From Sabethes cyaneus (lineage: Eukaryota; Arthropoda; Insecta; Diptera; Culicidae), in assembly GCF_943734655.1 (NCBI RefSeq), contig NC_071355.1, forward strand, positions 204,102,439 through 204,166,438: 64,000 bases of DNA. Direction: 5' to 3'. Under the pieces are notes generated by a model that saw only the letters and a program-made list of their open reading frames with translations, did not search any database and was not told where the DNA came from. The translations under genes were made by a program, and so were the position numbers. Shown piece after piece: positions 22,881 to 33,330 of the stretch. The number at the start of each line of letters is the position of its first letter. Positions within the stretch are counted from its first letter, which is position 1.

Positions 22881-22984
22881 ATGTCGAACACTACTCTAAT
22901 CATTATACAATTCCAATGTAAAATCATACGATTTAATGCGAAATTTCTATTACGATCTTGTATTATCTGGGTGTTGGTTGTTTG

Positions 22985-24425
22985 ACGAATCTTCAACCAA
23001 GTGCGCGGTTGTACTGCAGCGGCTCACAACAGCGTTTGATCCAAAGCGGACGGCTGAATTCAGAAACGCATTGTCTCGGCACTACACCTAAGGTGGTAAC
23101 TCTATCACGAGAATCGGTAGCGTGCCCCAACGTAAACTACCCAAATATAAAAATACTATGAACTATCAAGCCAAGTCGACGGGAAACATTTGGCATAAAC
23201 AAAAGCGACGAAATAATACTTGCTACCTGGAACTGCAGATCGCCGAATTTCATGTGTGGCGACCGAGTGCTGCTCGGTCAGTTAGAACCCGAAAGTTCGG
23301 CATCGTGGCATTGCAGAAGATCTGTCGTAAAGGCGAGAAGGTATAAAGAAGCTATAGCGGCTAGAACCAACTTTACGAGAGCGGTAGAGCGACTAACGCG
23401 CTGGGAACGGGCTTTGTAATGATGGGCAGAGTGCAGGATCGTATGATGGCTTGAAATCCGATAAAAAAGAGAATAAAAGGCCGTTTCTTCAACTACGCCA
23501 TCAAAGACGTGCACTTTCCAGACGAAGGTAGACCTGAGGATAAGAGTGAAGCATTCTATGCATAACTGGAGGCGACTTGCGACGGCTGTTCGCCACGGAA
23601 CATTGCGATTTGTCTTCGGGGATCTGAACGCCCAGATCGGGATCGGGACCCCATAGCTCCAGGAACCTGCTGATCTTTCCTCGAAAAGATATCCACAAAG
23701 CTTCGACTTCGACTCATCGATGGCTGGTTTTTGTTGGACATTACCAACATGCTCCCCACGGGGTATGGATCTCATATGCTCCCTACGGGGTATGGTAGCA
23801 GTACTTATGCGCTCGTAACTGTCGACGGTATATATCTCGTGACAAAGCCGCCCTCTTCGGTTACAACACCGAGTTGTCGAGACCTACATGCGTCTACTGG
23901 ATGAAGCGCTGGCTTCCTCTGGGAGCCGAGAATTTACCGTGCGCAAAATGAGTAAACTACGATTCTGAGAAGTAAAAAACGCCAGAAGGAGGACAGCCTC
24001 GATTTTCGGCAAAAGTAACCAACTCCTAGTCTTCGCAGACGATGACGATCTCTACATCATTATTAGAAACCTCGGGACAGTGGAGGTAATCTACGCCAGC
24101 GTGAAAACGAAGGCTAGAAGAATTGGGTTACAAATCAATGTGTCGAAAACCAAATATATAATAGGAAGTGGCTCTAGAAAAAACAACATTCGCCGCCCAC
24201 GGGTAGTGCTTATTGGAAGTGATTGATGAGTTCGTTTGGGATCTCTGGTCGCCGCCGGCAATAAAACGAGTAAGGAGATTCAACTACGCATCCTAGCTGA
24301 AAGTCGAGCCTACGTTTCCCTCCGCTGATCAAAGAGCATACGCCGCCACATAAAGCTGACGATGTAGAAAACGCTAATCAGACCGATAATCCTCTACGAA
24401 TTTGAAACAGTAGGGAACCAAAGGG
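22985..24425 (+). pseudogene. RTE-like LINE relic: 5' UTR, endonuclease, and reverse transcriptase C-terminal part
   Basis: The first ~190 bp match the 5' UTR-like block of the minus-strand copy near 59030-59235. Endonuclease traces follow: ATWNCRS-like near 23225, FGIVALQ near 23300, FVFGDLNAQIG at about 23610-23640 (APE-type GDxN motif). After a deletion the RT palm reappears as LLVFADDDDLYIIIRN at about 24030-24070 with the FADD active-site box, then ARRIGLQINVSKTKY near 24115-24150. Multiple stops and frameshifts make it non-functional. Nicking of target DNA and reverse transcription are the family roles. Confidence 0.8.
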
Positions 24426-24845
24426 TATTTCCAGCACGCTTCTAAATTCGGCATACATTCCTTTCTTTTACTGTGCTTTCCCAAATAAAAACTTTGCCGC
24501 TATATAACAAGACTGAAACGAATGTAGTTTGCTAATTTTTATTCAATAAACATCAAAACCACTGTTTTTCCACAAGCACGTAATTAGGTCGAAAAAGTAG
24601 AAGCAATCGCTTATGGTTTGGAAAACACACAATTATTATTATAGCTGTGAATACGGTATCACAGAACAATTCTAGTTCTTTTTATCACGGAGGAACACAA
24701 AAATTCCCCTCTGGTATAAAAATTTATATCAATTTTAATTCACTATCAATTTGCAGCGTTTTGTTTTTAATTTCAGCCTATGGTGCTCTATATACACCAC
24801 TACAGATATGCGAGGCAGCTGCACCTGAAACTCTTCTATCGTGTT

Positions 24846-24942
24846 GACATAGCTAGTTTTTGAGTGACAACCACTTGCTTCTGGTGCTAGTGTATATGCA
24901 CCACTAGCACCAAGAGCAAGCTGTCACTGAAAAACTAGTTAT
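24846..24942. repeat. ~95-nt hairpin
   Basis: ACTAGTTTTTCAGTGACAGC-type sequence on one arm pairs with the other arm around a loop TATATGCAC. The arms, GTTTTTGAGTGACAACCACT onward and AGCTGTCACTGAAAAACTAG backward, are about 40 nt with a few mismatches and one small bulge. Size and mismatch pattern are like a pre-miRNA, but a small foldback element is at least as likely in this context. Confidence 0.5.
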
Positions 24943-25112
24943 CTTCAATGAGCCGGTATGTAGGCAATACCGACACGTTATCAGTTATCCGTTATCACAT
25001 TATGCATCTGTCTCTCTTTTGATCTGTTTTTGAAGCACAGTAATCCTCTGAATAGGCCCTTGTATGGTACTATTTGCTCATTGTAATTTCTCAAGCTTCT
25101 TCAAACAGATAC

Positions 25113-26010
25113 AGCTGGTTTTTGGTGGCACGAGTGGCACGATATTCACGAAGTCCGTCCAGCTTCTTGGTTTCGCTGACGACGTTGACATCATTACACG
25201 TACCTTTGAGAGGATGGCGGAAACGTACATCGGACTGAAAGCTGAAGCCAAACGGATAGGACTTGTCATTAATGTATCGAAAACAAAATACATGAAAGGA
25301 AGAGGTTCTAAAGAAGTGAATGCTGACCTCCCTCCCCGGATTCATTTAGACGGCGATGAAATCGAGGTGGTAGAAGAGTTCGTGTATCTGGGCTCACTGG
25401 TTACCGCAGACAACGACACCAGCAGAGAAATACAAAGACGCATTATGGCAGGAAATCGTGCCTACTTTGGACTCCGTAGAACGCTGCGATCGAACAAAAT
25501 TCGCCACCGCACGAAGTTAACAATCTACAAGACGCTGATTAGACCGGTAGTCCTTTACGGCCATGAGACATGGACTATGCTCGTGGAGGACCAACGCGCC
25601 CTTAGTGTTTTCGAACGGAAGGTGTTGCGCACCATCTACGGCGGAGTGCAGATGGAAGACGGAACGTGGAGGAGGCGAATGAACCATGAATTGCATCAGC
25701 TGCTTAGGGAACCACCCATCGCTGCCACCGCAAAAATCGGTCGCCTGCGATGGGCTGGGCATGTCGTGAGGATGTCGGACGACTGCCCGGTTAAAAAAGT
25801 TCTCAATAACGATCCGACTGGAACGAGACGGCGGGGCGCGCAGCGAGCAAGATGGATCGATCAAGTGGAAGGCGACCTGCGGACCCTACGTAGACTACGT
25901 GGCTGGCGAATTGCGGCCATGGACCGAGTAGAATGGAGACGACTTCTTCGTACAGCAGAGGAAACCACGGCCTGGAGCTGATTAAGTAAGTAAGTAAGCT
26001 GGTTTTTGGT
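25113..26010 (+). mobile_element. Recent 5'-truncated RTE-like LINE insertion with perfect 14-bp target duplication
   Basis: AGCTGGTTTTTGGT occurs at 25113-25126 and 25997-26010 without a mismatch. Between them lies 870 bp ending in (TAAG)n, the typical short tail of RTE elements. The insert reads as one uninterrupted frame from its 5' edge to the stop at 25979-25981. Identity of both duplications and the intact frame argue that this is the youngest datable insertion in the window. The (TAAG)n tail is shared neither with the RTE copy at 51418-53188 nor with 56160-59460, so it may be a distinct subfamily. Confidence 0.92.
25127..25981 (+). CDS. RTE-like reverse transcriptase C-terminal part, open but 5'-truncated
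   Basis: The 285-codon frame opens with the RT palm active site LLGFADDVDIITRTF, followed by AKRIGLVINVSKTKYMKGRG, EEFVYLGSLVTADNDTSREI, the thumb-like ATG-rich block LTIYKTLIRPVVLYGHETW, and the C-terminal GRLRWAGHVVRMSDD and QRARWIDQVEGDLRTLRRL blocks typical of RTE proteins. The fingers, the first catalytic Asp block and the endonuclease are missing, so it cannot act on its own. An upstream ATG at 25064 is in frame but lies in flanking genomic DNA. The copies at 51490-53188 and 24010-24425 are homologous. Confidence 0.9.
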   Translation, partial: GTSGTIFTKSVQLLGFADDVDIITRTFERMAETYIGLKAEAKRIGLVINVSKTKYMKGRGSKEVNADLPPRIHLDGDEIEVVEEFVYLGSLVTADNDTSREIQRRIMAGNRAYFGLRRTLRSNKIRHRTKLTIYKTLIRPVVLYGHETWTMLVEDQRALSVFERKVLRTIYGGVQMEDGTWRRRMNHELHQLLREPPIAATAKIGRLRWAGHVVRMSDDCPVKKVLNNDPTGTRRRGAQRARWIDQVEGDLRTLRRLRGWRIAAMDRVEWRRLLRTAEETTAWS

Positions 26011-29000
26011 AGACAATAAGCCTTTGATAAGCAATCAGCTTTATTGTTAATTGCCCAACTAAGAAATTAGGGTCAGCGCACGCGCAATACCACGCGTTCA
26101 GATTGCCTTATAACTGTTATGGTTTGAACCATGCAGGCTTTTTCTGCCTGCTGGATATTAGCCGGATAGCAATTAACATTATTTCAAAACTTTGGACTTT
26201 AACTAAAATGTAGAAAGAACAGATTTGGTTCAAACAGATTTTGACTTATTTTTAGGTTACGTCATTTGTTAAAATAATGCAGATTCGACAGTAGGATTGT
26301 ATTTGAATATAGTAAACAAACTTACAACCCCGCACAGTGGGCACAGGCGGTTCTGAGTCAATTCAGGCGGAAAGTGTTTCTTCTATCAACTTCATTAGAT
26401 TCCACAAATTTTCATCTGACTGCTATTCTGGTGTTGTTTTCAGAATTCTATTAGTATCAACATAATAGAACAGTATGGTCGATGTTTGCCGAGTAAATTC
26501 GGATGTATTTTCTTGCAAATTTTGTGGACTATAGTGGGGTGAGTGTTGGTGCACACTTTACTTCAGTACTGTTTAGAGAAATTTGGGAGCCCGAGGAAAC
26601 ACTTTACTAGATTGGCTTTTCACTTGTAATTGTAAAATACCCGTGAAGTGGCATGCTATTCAGTTCGTTTGCCATTTTATTATTATGATTGTACTGGATT
26701 ATGTTGACAACAATGAGAGTGTTTGGAAACTAATTGAATAAATTACATTCATAGGCTGCAATCATTTTTTTTCGTCGCTGAGCAATCGCAGTGGAGCCAC
26801 CAGTTAGTGGAATATTTTAACGCCGCTTTTGTGAAAATGGTTTTCAATCAAATCAATTAGCGTGTTGTAGATGGGTTTGCGGCATTCCAATTATAAATTT
26901 CTAAATCCTTTTAATCGCTTCATGTGAACGATGTTATCAACTATAATTGAATGGAAGTTGCAGCCAACACAGAAAACACACAACATATTTCAGTTCTCTA
27001 AATTTGATGAGGGATGGAAGGACTAATTGATTATAATTGGTAAAACGCACTTACCATGCTTAAGTTTTACTAATGGTTGCTTTATATCTACTAGTAGTTC
27101 AATCTGTAGACCGCTGTAGAAACTGGTCTTACTTCGGAATAAACGCACCACACACCAGTTTCAACTTGTTGAGTTTCCGTCCCCGTGATAAATTCGGACG
27201 TCAAACGGATTGAATTCACCTTTCACTTTGATATTTGTTGACACATTTCGGTACTATGTTTAACGGGTCACGTCGGCCGGTAAAGTGTGTGTGTGGGTTT
27301 TCTCCCAGCTGCCGGTGGTTGACGCGTTGGCACTTTTGGGCGATGCATGACTCGGCAAAAATTTTCCTCTCCAATGATTAATGGTATGCGTCACTTTTGA
27401 TGATATATTCCGACGTAAATTGTCGACGTATATTTACATTATCTATCACTCCAATTGCATCCCACACCCAAGCCAAGGCCGAATGTGAAAAAGTTTCGTG
27501 CTCCAGCCGCCGTCCGCCCGAGGAAGACATAGAAAGTGAAACACTCCGAGTGGGTCCCGGAAAGGGATTTGGGATTTTCAACTGTCGGCTCCATTTACAC
27601 CATTTTTTTCTCAATACCAACCGCGTGGTAAAAGATTTCCGAAACGTAGTTTGGGCGTCTTTTCCCGAACGGAGAAAAGCCATAAACCATTCAATTTAGC
27701 GAGACGATTACTGATAGATGGAGGATTTTGTCGCTGTTTTCCTTCCGCTCGCTCTCGGAATGCTCTTTGACTTTTGCACTAGATCTACTGCCGGATGGTA
27801 TCATCGTCGTTCCTATCCTACGGGCGGGGCGGCAAGAAAAGATTTTAGGTCAATCGATGTCACGCCAAGTGTGAATAATTTACAGATTCCTTCGTCTGGT
27901 GCTTTTCGGTTGGTGGCGAATTCGAAGAAATGTGATTGCTTGATGGGGATGGCAGTTAGATTTGAATTATTTTTATCGTTCTCGGAATGTTTGTCGAAAG
28001 GATCAACGGCTCCGCTACACTAGGGCAGTAAGCAGAAAACGAGCAAAAGTGTAAACGACAGATTGGATCATCGTTAGTCTACGCCATGGCGTGAAGGTTT
28101 GAAGGATTCAAGTGTTCTAGCTAGATTTGTTTCAGACCGTTGGAAATACGCTGTAAAAAGCAATCCAAATTCATATTGATTTATTCCAAATTGTCGTTCT
28201 AACTAATGTAGAACATAAGAATTAAAAAATCCCTTATCTAATTCTGCAGAACAAACGGAATCATTTGGTATCTAGGAATAGGAAGGTAATTTTAGTTTCT
28301 CTCTGAGATAACATAAATGGCGTGCTTGATTGCGTTTCGGAACCGCCGAACATAACCTTTCACATAACGTATAATATATTGCAAAATTACCGGAAAATAA
28401 TCCACATTTGTCACAATTGTAAAAACTCATTTCTCCGCATGTGGAGGTAAAATTTCTGCTCCACCTTCTGCAGAGCATCCAACTGTCGCAGTGTGTGGAC
28501 TGCCTTGTCTGGCAAGCTCTCTAGCTCTAAATGCAGCGGGTGCAATGCCACCCTCAAATACATTATTGCACTCCAGAGCAAATTTATGGAAAAACTTTTC
28601 CACAATGACACTGCACGTATGTTTTGTACAGATGTTTTATTTTGCTTTTTTCTTCCGAAATCTTTTGGCTTCTGGACTGGAGGCCTGACCGTGAGGGTTT
28701 CGAAGCAGATTCAGAAGACGCGCAAAGATGATGAAAAAGGACTGCACCCGGAAGGAGCTACCAAACAGAGCGAGTGGTGGCGCAGTTTCTGGGCCGCTTT
28801 GCGGGAGTTCACAAGCGAGAAATGACAGAAAGGAACACACCACCACCGCCCGGTACACACACGTAGAGATATTGCTGGTGGCGGATGCAGTCGGTCTACC
28901 GCTTAGTCGGAGTGCATTTTGGAAGATATTATAATGGAATGCTTTATTCGCCATCCAAGAGATGCCGTACTGTTAAAGGTTTTCGGAACAAGAGCTAAAA

Positions 29001-29560
29001 TGGAATCACCTGCTAAAAGGAATCGCACTATCACCACCCTCGTAAAAATGGGCCAGAAAAGGATGCTAAAAGAGAATGGGATTCAGTGTGCACACTGAGG
29101 GTTCCGCACTGCAGCCGTAGGATAGCGTAATATATCTTATTTGTATCTTCTTGTGACAGGAAATATTCTGTTAACTTTTATGAAATGTTTGCTAAAATGT
29201 TAGCATTGAGCTGGCGCTGACTACCAGGTTCAGGCTCGTATTTTCTTTTCAATTTAATATGATTCGGAACGTCGTTAGATTACGAGGTAAAGTGACAGGC
29301 TGTCAGCGATATGGAAATGGTGCCTGGGTAATGACAGAAAGTAGTTTTTAGCCCCTGGCTAGGCTTGCAGTAGTTCATGCTGAGATTGTTGGCGAAGTTT
29401 CATAAATTCAATTTATTAGACTAAATTTGGGCATGTCCCTTTGAGATTTGTCTTAAGTAGGAAAATGTTTGCTTCTTAAGAATTCAAATATGTATAATGA
29501 AGTCCTAACGAATTAACAACAAATTGTAAATATACGTGGCAAAAAATCTTCCTAATTTAT
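26011..29560. other. Intergenic stretch without recognised feature
   Basis: No transposon relic, RNA gene or plausible exon chain is supported. Slightly GC-richer patches at 27370-27930 and 28440-28950 contain overlapping open frames on both strands with no recognisable domain. Confidence 0.3.
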
Positions 29561-29567
29561 CTTGCAC

Positions 29568-29745
29568 TGTGGAGTACCACAAGGAGGTCACCTAAGACCA
29601 TTATTAATTGTGATTCTAATGAACAAATTGGTAATCTGCCAATCAACAATCTCCCACGCAGTTATTCTAATTTACGCAGATGTAAAAATCTTGTTTTCTT
29701 GCTTTTCTAGCTTGAACTACGAACAAGCACTCAGTAGTTAGCTCA
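29568..29745 (+). pseudogene. Short LINE reverse transcriptase fragment
   Basis: A plus-strand frame reads CGVPQGGHLRPLLIVILMNK, the GVPQG block that precedes the active site in CR1/Jockey-type RTs, and soon after ILIYADVKILF, where the family has YADD. One Asp of the pair has been lost. Nothing of the element is recognisable on either side. It is too short for clade assignment. Confidence 0.65.
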
Positions 29746-30049
29746 GAAAAGTTAGCCGCGTGATATTCGACTACGTTTACAAGACTGTTCTCTTTCATAA
29801 CAAAAAAACTGTTCTCATTCTTTACAGGATTTGGACCCGTTTTTCTTGTGAACAGGGATGGTTCGATCCCTTTGACTCAATTTTGATTCATTTGACAGTA
29901 CCGTCTCAGCCGAGAGAAATTTGACAAATTAGAAAAATTTGAGTCTGCTTCCTCACAATAAGAATTTCTCCATCAGCTCCCATGTGTTTTCATTACTTAT
30001 GTGTCCATGTCCGCCGGTTCGGCAGAACAAAGGGATAAAATCAGAGATC

Positions 30050-31612
30050 TTCACTGCTGACGGTTATCCGCCATGGCTTTTACCTGGCGCCAGGAGGTTC
30101 TCGCTCGGATGTCGTTGGCTAAGCTGCGTCACCATGAACCTCTGGATCTGCCTCTTCCACGCTGGCCTTGTGTCTTTCCTCAAGGAGTGTCCGATCCCCT
30201 TCCACCTACGTTCACGAATTTCTGTGGTTATCGGCTGTTGATGACACTGACGATGGAATTTCTCATTGGATATCCTGTTGTCAGGCCACCAGGCACGAAT
30301 AATATATCGCAGGCACCGGTTATTAAATACCTGCAGTTTTTGCGTTGTCTCCGTTGAGACGCACCACGTTTCGCAGGCAAAGAGCAGTACGGATGTAACG
30401 TTTGAATTAAAAATTCCGTTTTTCGTACGTAGAGTGATTTGGTTTGAGCGTCAAATGTTTCGCCGGCCTGCAAAGGCACCCCTGGCCTTCCTGATGTGCT
30501 CCAACTAATATCTCATCCATAACGATGGGAAACAGAAGCGGTGATAAAATGCTGCCCTGTCTCACGCCAGCAGTAACCCTTATGGGGTCGGACAAGACGC
30601 CGTCGTGCAAAACCTTGCTCGAGAACGCCTCGTACTGAGCCTCGATGAGATGGACTAACTTATCTGGAACTCCTCTACGCCTAAGTGCGCTCCAGATGGT
30701 TTCGTGGTTGAGCCGGTCGAACTCCTTTTCGAAGTCAACGAACACCAACAGAAGAGAGTCCTGGAATTCGTTGATCTGCTCCACTATAATGCGGAGCGTT
30801 GTGATATGGTCTACACATGATCGGCCTGCACGGAAAGCAGCTTGCTGCCGCCGGAAAGTAGCGTCGATCTTCTCCTGGATCCGGTTGAGGATTATCTTAC
30901 AGAGTACTTTGAGAGTAATACAGAGCAACGTGAAGCCACGCCACACAGAACGGAAACATGAATCTCACATTCGACGTAAACTGAAATCCGATATATTTTT
31001 CCATTAAATAAAACCTAGACAGCCTAACCCGTTTTAAAGATATACTTTTACATCAATCCACATGTTATACACAAGCCTTTAAGTGAAATAACACATAATT
31101 TTTTATGCTTTACCATGCTCCATTTATGTGCAGGTTAAAAGACATAAAATGACAAGATTTTTTCGAAGTGTACAGTTACCACTTTCAGTTAGGTCTCCTT
31201 TCTTAGGTACTTTGACCAGTATGCCCTGCATCCAGTCCACCGTTAAAGCTGTTAAACCAAGCTGTTAAAGTGACTATAAACAAATAAACAAACAAATAAA
31301 AAATGTCCACCGGAAAAGTTGCGGTTTCCCATATATTGCTGAAAAGCTGATGCAACATCCTGGCTGACAAAGCTGGGTCAAATTTGAGCATTACGGATGA
31401 AATACAGTCTATCCCTGGCGCTCTACTGGATTTTATACTCTTAATGGCTGCTACAATTTCATCCAGCGATGGCGCCTCCGAGTTGACGCAATTAATTCGA
31501 TGAACTGTATGTGTATTCTTTGTATTCATCCTGGCAAGGCGGCGAGAATCATCGTACAACAAACGGATATCACCAGTGGGACCATGTGTTTTCATGCAAG
31601 ACTTCAATTTTA
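30050..31612 (-). pseudogene. RTE-like LINE reverse transcriptase, interrupted and internally deleted
   Basis: Reading down from 31612: RLLYDDSRRLARMN, EIVAAIKSIKSSRAPGIDCI (fingers block near 31420), DWMQGILVKVPKKGDLTESG near 31200, then after a 229-bp insertion WRGFTLLCITLKVLCKIILN, QAAFRAGRSCVDHITTLRII, FVDFEKEFDRLNHETIW (catalytic Asp of the FxDF block) and VTAGVRQGSILSPLLFPIVM near 30550. The FADD segment is deleted. The C-terminus (RRWKGIGHSLRKDTRPAWKR) reappears around 30160-30200. Its 5' end is broken by the heptamer array at 31613. The family is related to, but distinct from, the RTE at 51490-53188; exact clade not assigned. Confidence 0.82.
30942..31174. mobile_element. 229-bp insertion in LINE reverse transcriptase
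   Basis: Removing 30944-31172 together with one of the flanking CA dinucleotides (30942-30943 and 31173-31174) rejoins the reading GNWRGFTLL, the conserved order in LINE RTs. So the boundaries are set by the host frame. Its ends show only weak inverted similarity, and there is no coding capacity. It may be a decayed MITE. Confidence 0.6.
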
Positions 31613-33291
31613 AAGTGGCAAGTGGCAAGTGGCAAGTGGCAAGTGGCAAGTGGCAAGTGGCAAGTGGCAAGTGGCAAGTGGCAAGTGGCAAGTGGCAAGT
31701 GGCAAGTGGCAAGTGGCAAGTGGCAAGTGGCAAGTGGCAAGTGGCAAGTGGCAAGTGGCAAGTGGCAAGTGGCAAGTGGCAAGTGGCAAGTGGCAAGTGG
31801 CAAGTGGCAAGTGGCAAGTGGCAAGTGGCAAGTGGCAAGTGGCAAGTGGCAAGTGGCAAGTGGCAAGTGGCAAGTGGCAAGTGGCAAGTGGCAAGTGGCA
31901 AGTGGCAAGTGGCAAGTGGCAAGTGGCAAGTGGCAAGTGGCAAGTGGCAAGTGGCAAGTGGCAAGTGGCAAGTGGCAAGTGGCAAGTGGCAAGTGGCAAG
32001 TGGCAAGTGGCAAGTGGCAAGTGGCAAGTGGCAAGTGGCAAGTGGCAAGTGGCAAGTGGCAAGTGGCAAGTGGCAAGTGGCAAGTGGCAAGTGGCAAGTG
32101 GCAAGTGGCAAGTGGCAAGTGGCAAGTGGCAAGTGGCAAGTGGCAAGTGGCAAGTGGCAAGTGGCAAGTGGCAAGTGGCAAGTGGCAAGTGGCAAGTGGC
32201 AAGTGGCAAGTGGCAAGTGGCAAGTGGCAAGTGGCAAGTGGCAAGTGGCAAGTGGCAAGTGGCAAGTGGCAAGTGGCAAGTGGCAAGTGGCAAGTGGCAA
32301 GTGGCAAGTGGCAAGTGGCAAGTGGCAAGTGGCAAGTGGCAAGTGGCAAGTGGCAAGTGGCAAGTGGCAAGTGGCAAGTGGCAAGTGGCAAGTGGCAAGT
32401 GGCAAGTGGCAAGTGGCAAGTGGCAAGTGGCAAGTGGCAAGTGGCAAGTGGCAAGTGGCAAGTGGCAAGTGGCAAGTGGCAAGTGGCAAGTGGCAAGTGG
32501 CAAGTGGCAAGTGGCAAGTGGCAAGTGGCAAGTGGCAAGTGGCAAGTGGCAAGTGGCAAGTGGCAAGTGGCAAGTGGCAAGTGGCAAGTGGCAAGTGGCA
32601 AGTGGCAAGTGGCAAGTGGCAAGTGGCAAGTGGCAAGTGGCAAGTGGCAAGTGGCAAGTGGCAAGTGGCAAGTGGCAAGTGGCAAGTGGCAAGTGGCAAG
32701 TGGCAAGTGGCAAGTGGCAAGTGGCAAGTGGCAAGTGGCAAGTGGCAAGTGGCAAGTGGCAAGTGGCAAGTGGCAAGTGGCAAGTGGCAAGTGGCAAGTG
32801 GCAAGTGGCAAGTGGCAAGTGGCAAGTGGCAAGTGGCAAGTGGCAAGTGGCAAGTGGCAAGTGGCAAGTGGCAAGTGGCAAGTGGCAAGTGGCAAGTGGC
32901 AAGTGGCAAGTGGCAAGTGGCAAGTGGCAAGTGGCAAGTGGCAAGTGGCAAGTGGCAAGTGGCAAGTGGCAAGTGGCAAGTGGCAAGTGGCAAGTGGCAA
33001 GTGGCAAGTGGCAAGTGGCAAGTGGCAAGTGGCAAGTGGCAAGTGGCAAGTGGCAAGTGGCAAGTGGCAAGTGGCAAGTGGCAAGTGGCAAGTGGCAAGT
33101 GGCAAGTGGCAAGTGGCAAGTGGCAAGTGGCAAGTGGCAAGTGGCAAGTGGCAAGTGGCAAGTGGCAAGTGGCAAGTGGCAAGTGGCAAGTGGCAAGTGG
33201 CAAGTGGCAAGTGGCAAGTGGCAAGTGGCAAGTGGCAAGTGGCAAGTGGCAAGTGGCAAGTGGCAAGTGGCAAGTGGCAAGTGGCAAGTGG
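31613..33291. repeat. Perfect 7-bp tandem array (GTGGCAA)n, about 240 copies
   Basis: The unit AGTGGCA repeats without a visible variant over 1,679 bp. Because 7 is not a multiple of 3, three units read as one heptapeptide in each of the three frames per strand; all six frames are therefore open and none is evidence for a protein. The left edge abuts LINE sequence directly. Just past the right edge (33303-33330) lie related GTGAGTA/GTGAGAA heptamers, which may be the decayed seed. Flanking copies point to replication slippage or unequal exchange as growth mode. The lack of variants implies very recent expansion or homogenisation. Confidence 0.98.
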
Positions 33292-33330
33292 TCTTATTCC
33301 GTACAAGTGAGTAGTGAGAAGTGAGAAATC

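Larger units (their letters stand above)
17565..22901. mobile_element. 5.3-kb foldback transposon, hAT-like (8-bp target duplication)
   Basis: The octamer CTCTAATC is present at 17565-17572 and 22894-22901. Just inside, the left end reads TAGTGATCGACATCGGACCG and the right end, inverted, TAGTGTTCGACATCGGAACG. Both ends continue into about 160-190 bp of CCGGA-rich sequence, and further in, the arms remain inverted: AATACAGTGGACTTTCGG near 18483 answers AATACAGTGGACTCTTGG read in reverse near 22230. An 8-bp duplication with TAGNG-type termini is the hallmark of hAT transposons. No transposase is recognisable inside, so this would be non-autonomous or a composite grown by nested insertions (19045-19250, 19535-19595, 19902-21765). 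Confidence 0.75.

Noticed and set aside
25064..25126. Start codon at 25064 for the RTE protein
   Set aside because: The target duplication shows the insertion begins at 25127; the ATG and the first ~20 codons belong to flanking DNA.
31613..33291. Telomeric or CRISPR-like repeat
   Set aside because: GTGGCAA is not a known insect telomere unit, and there are no spacers between units.
31203..33324. Long open frames of 556-694 codons in all six frames
   Set aside because: They are produced solely by the 7-bp array, which has no stop in any frame; the peptides are pure heptapeptide repeats.
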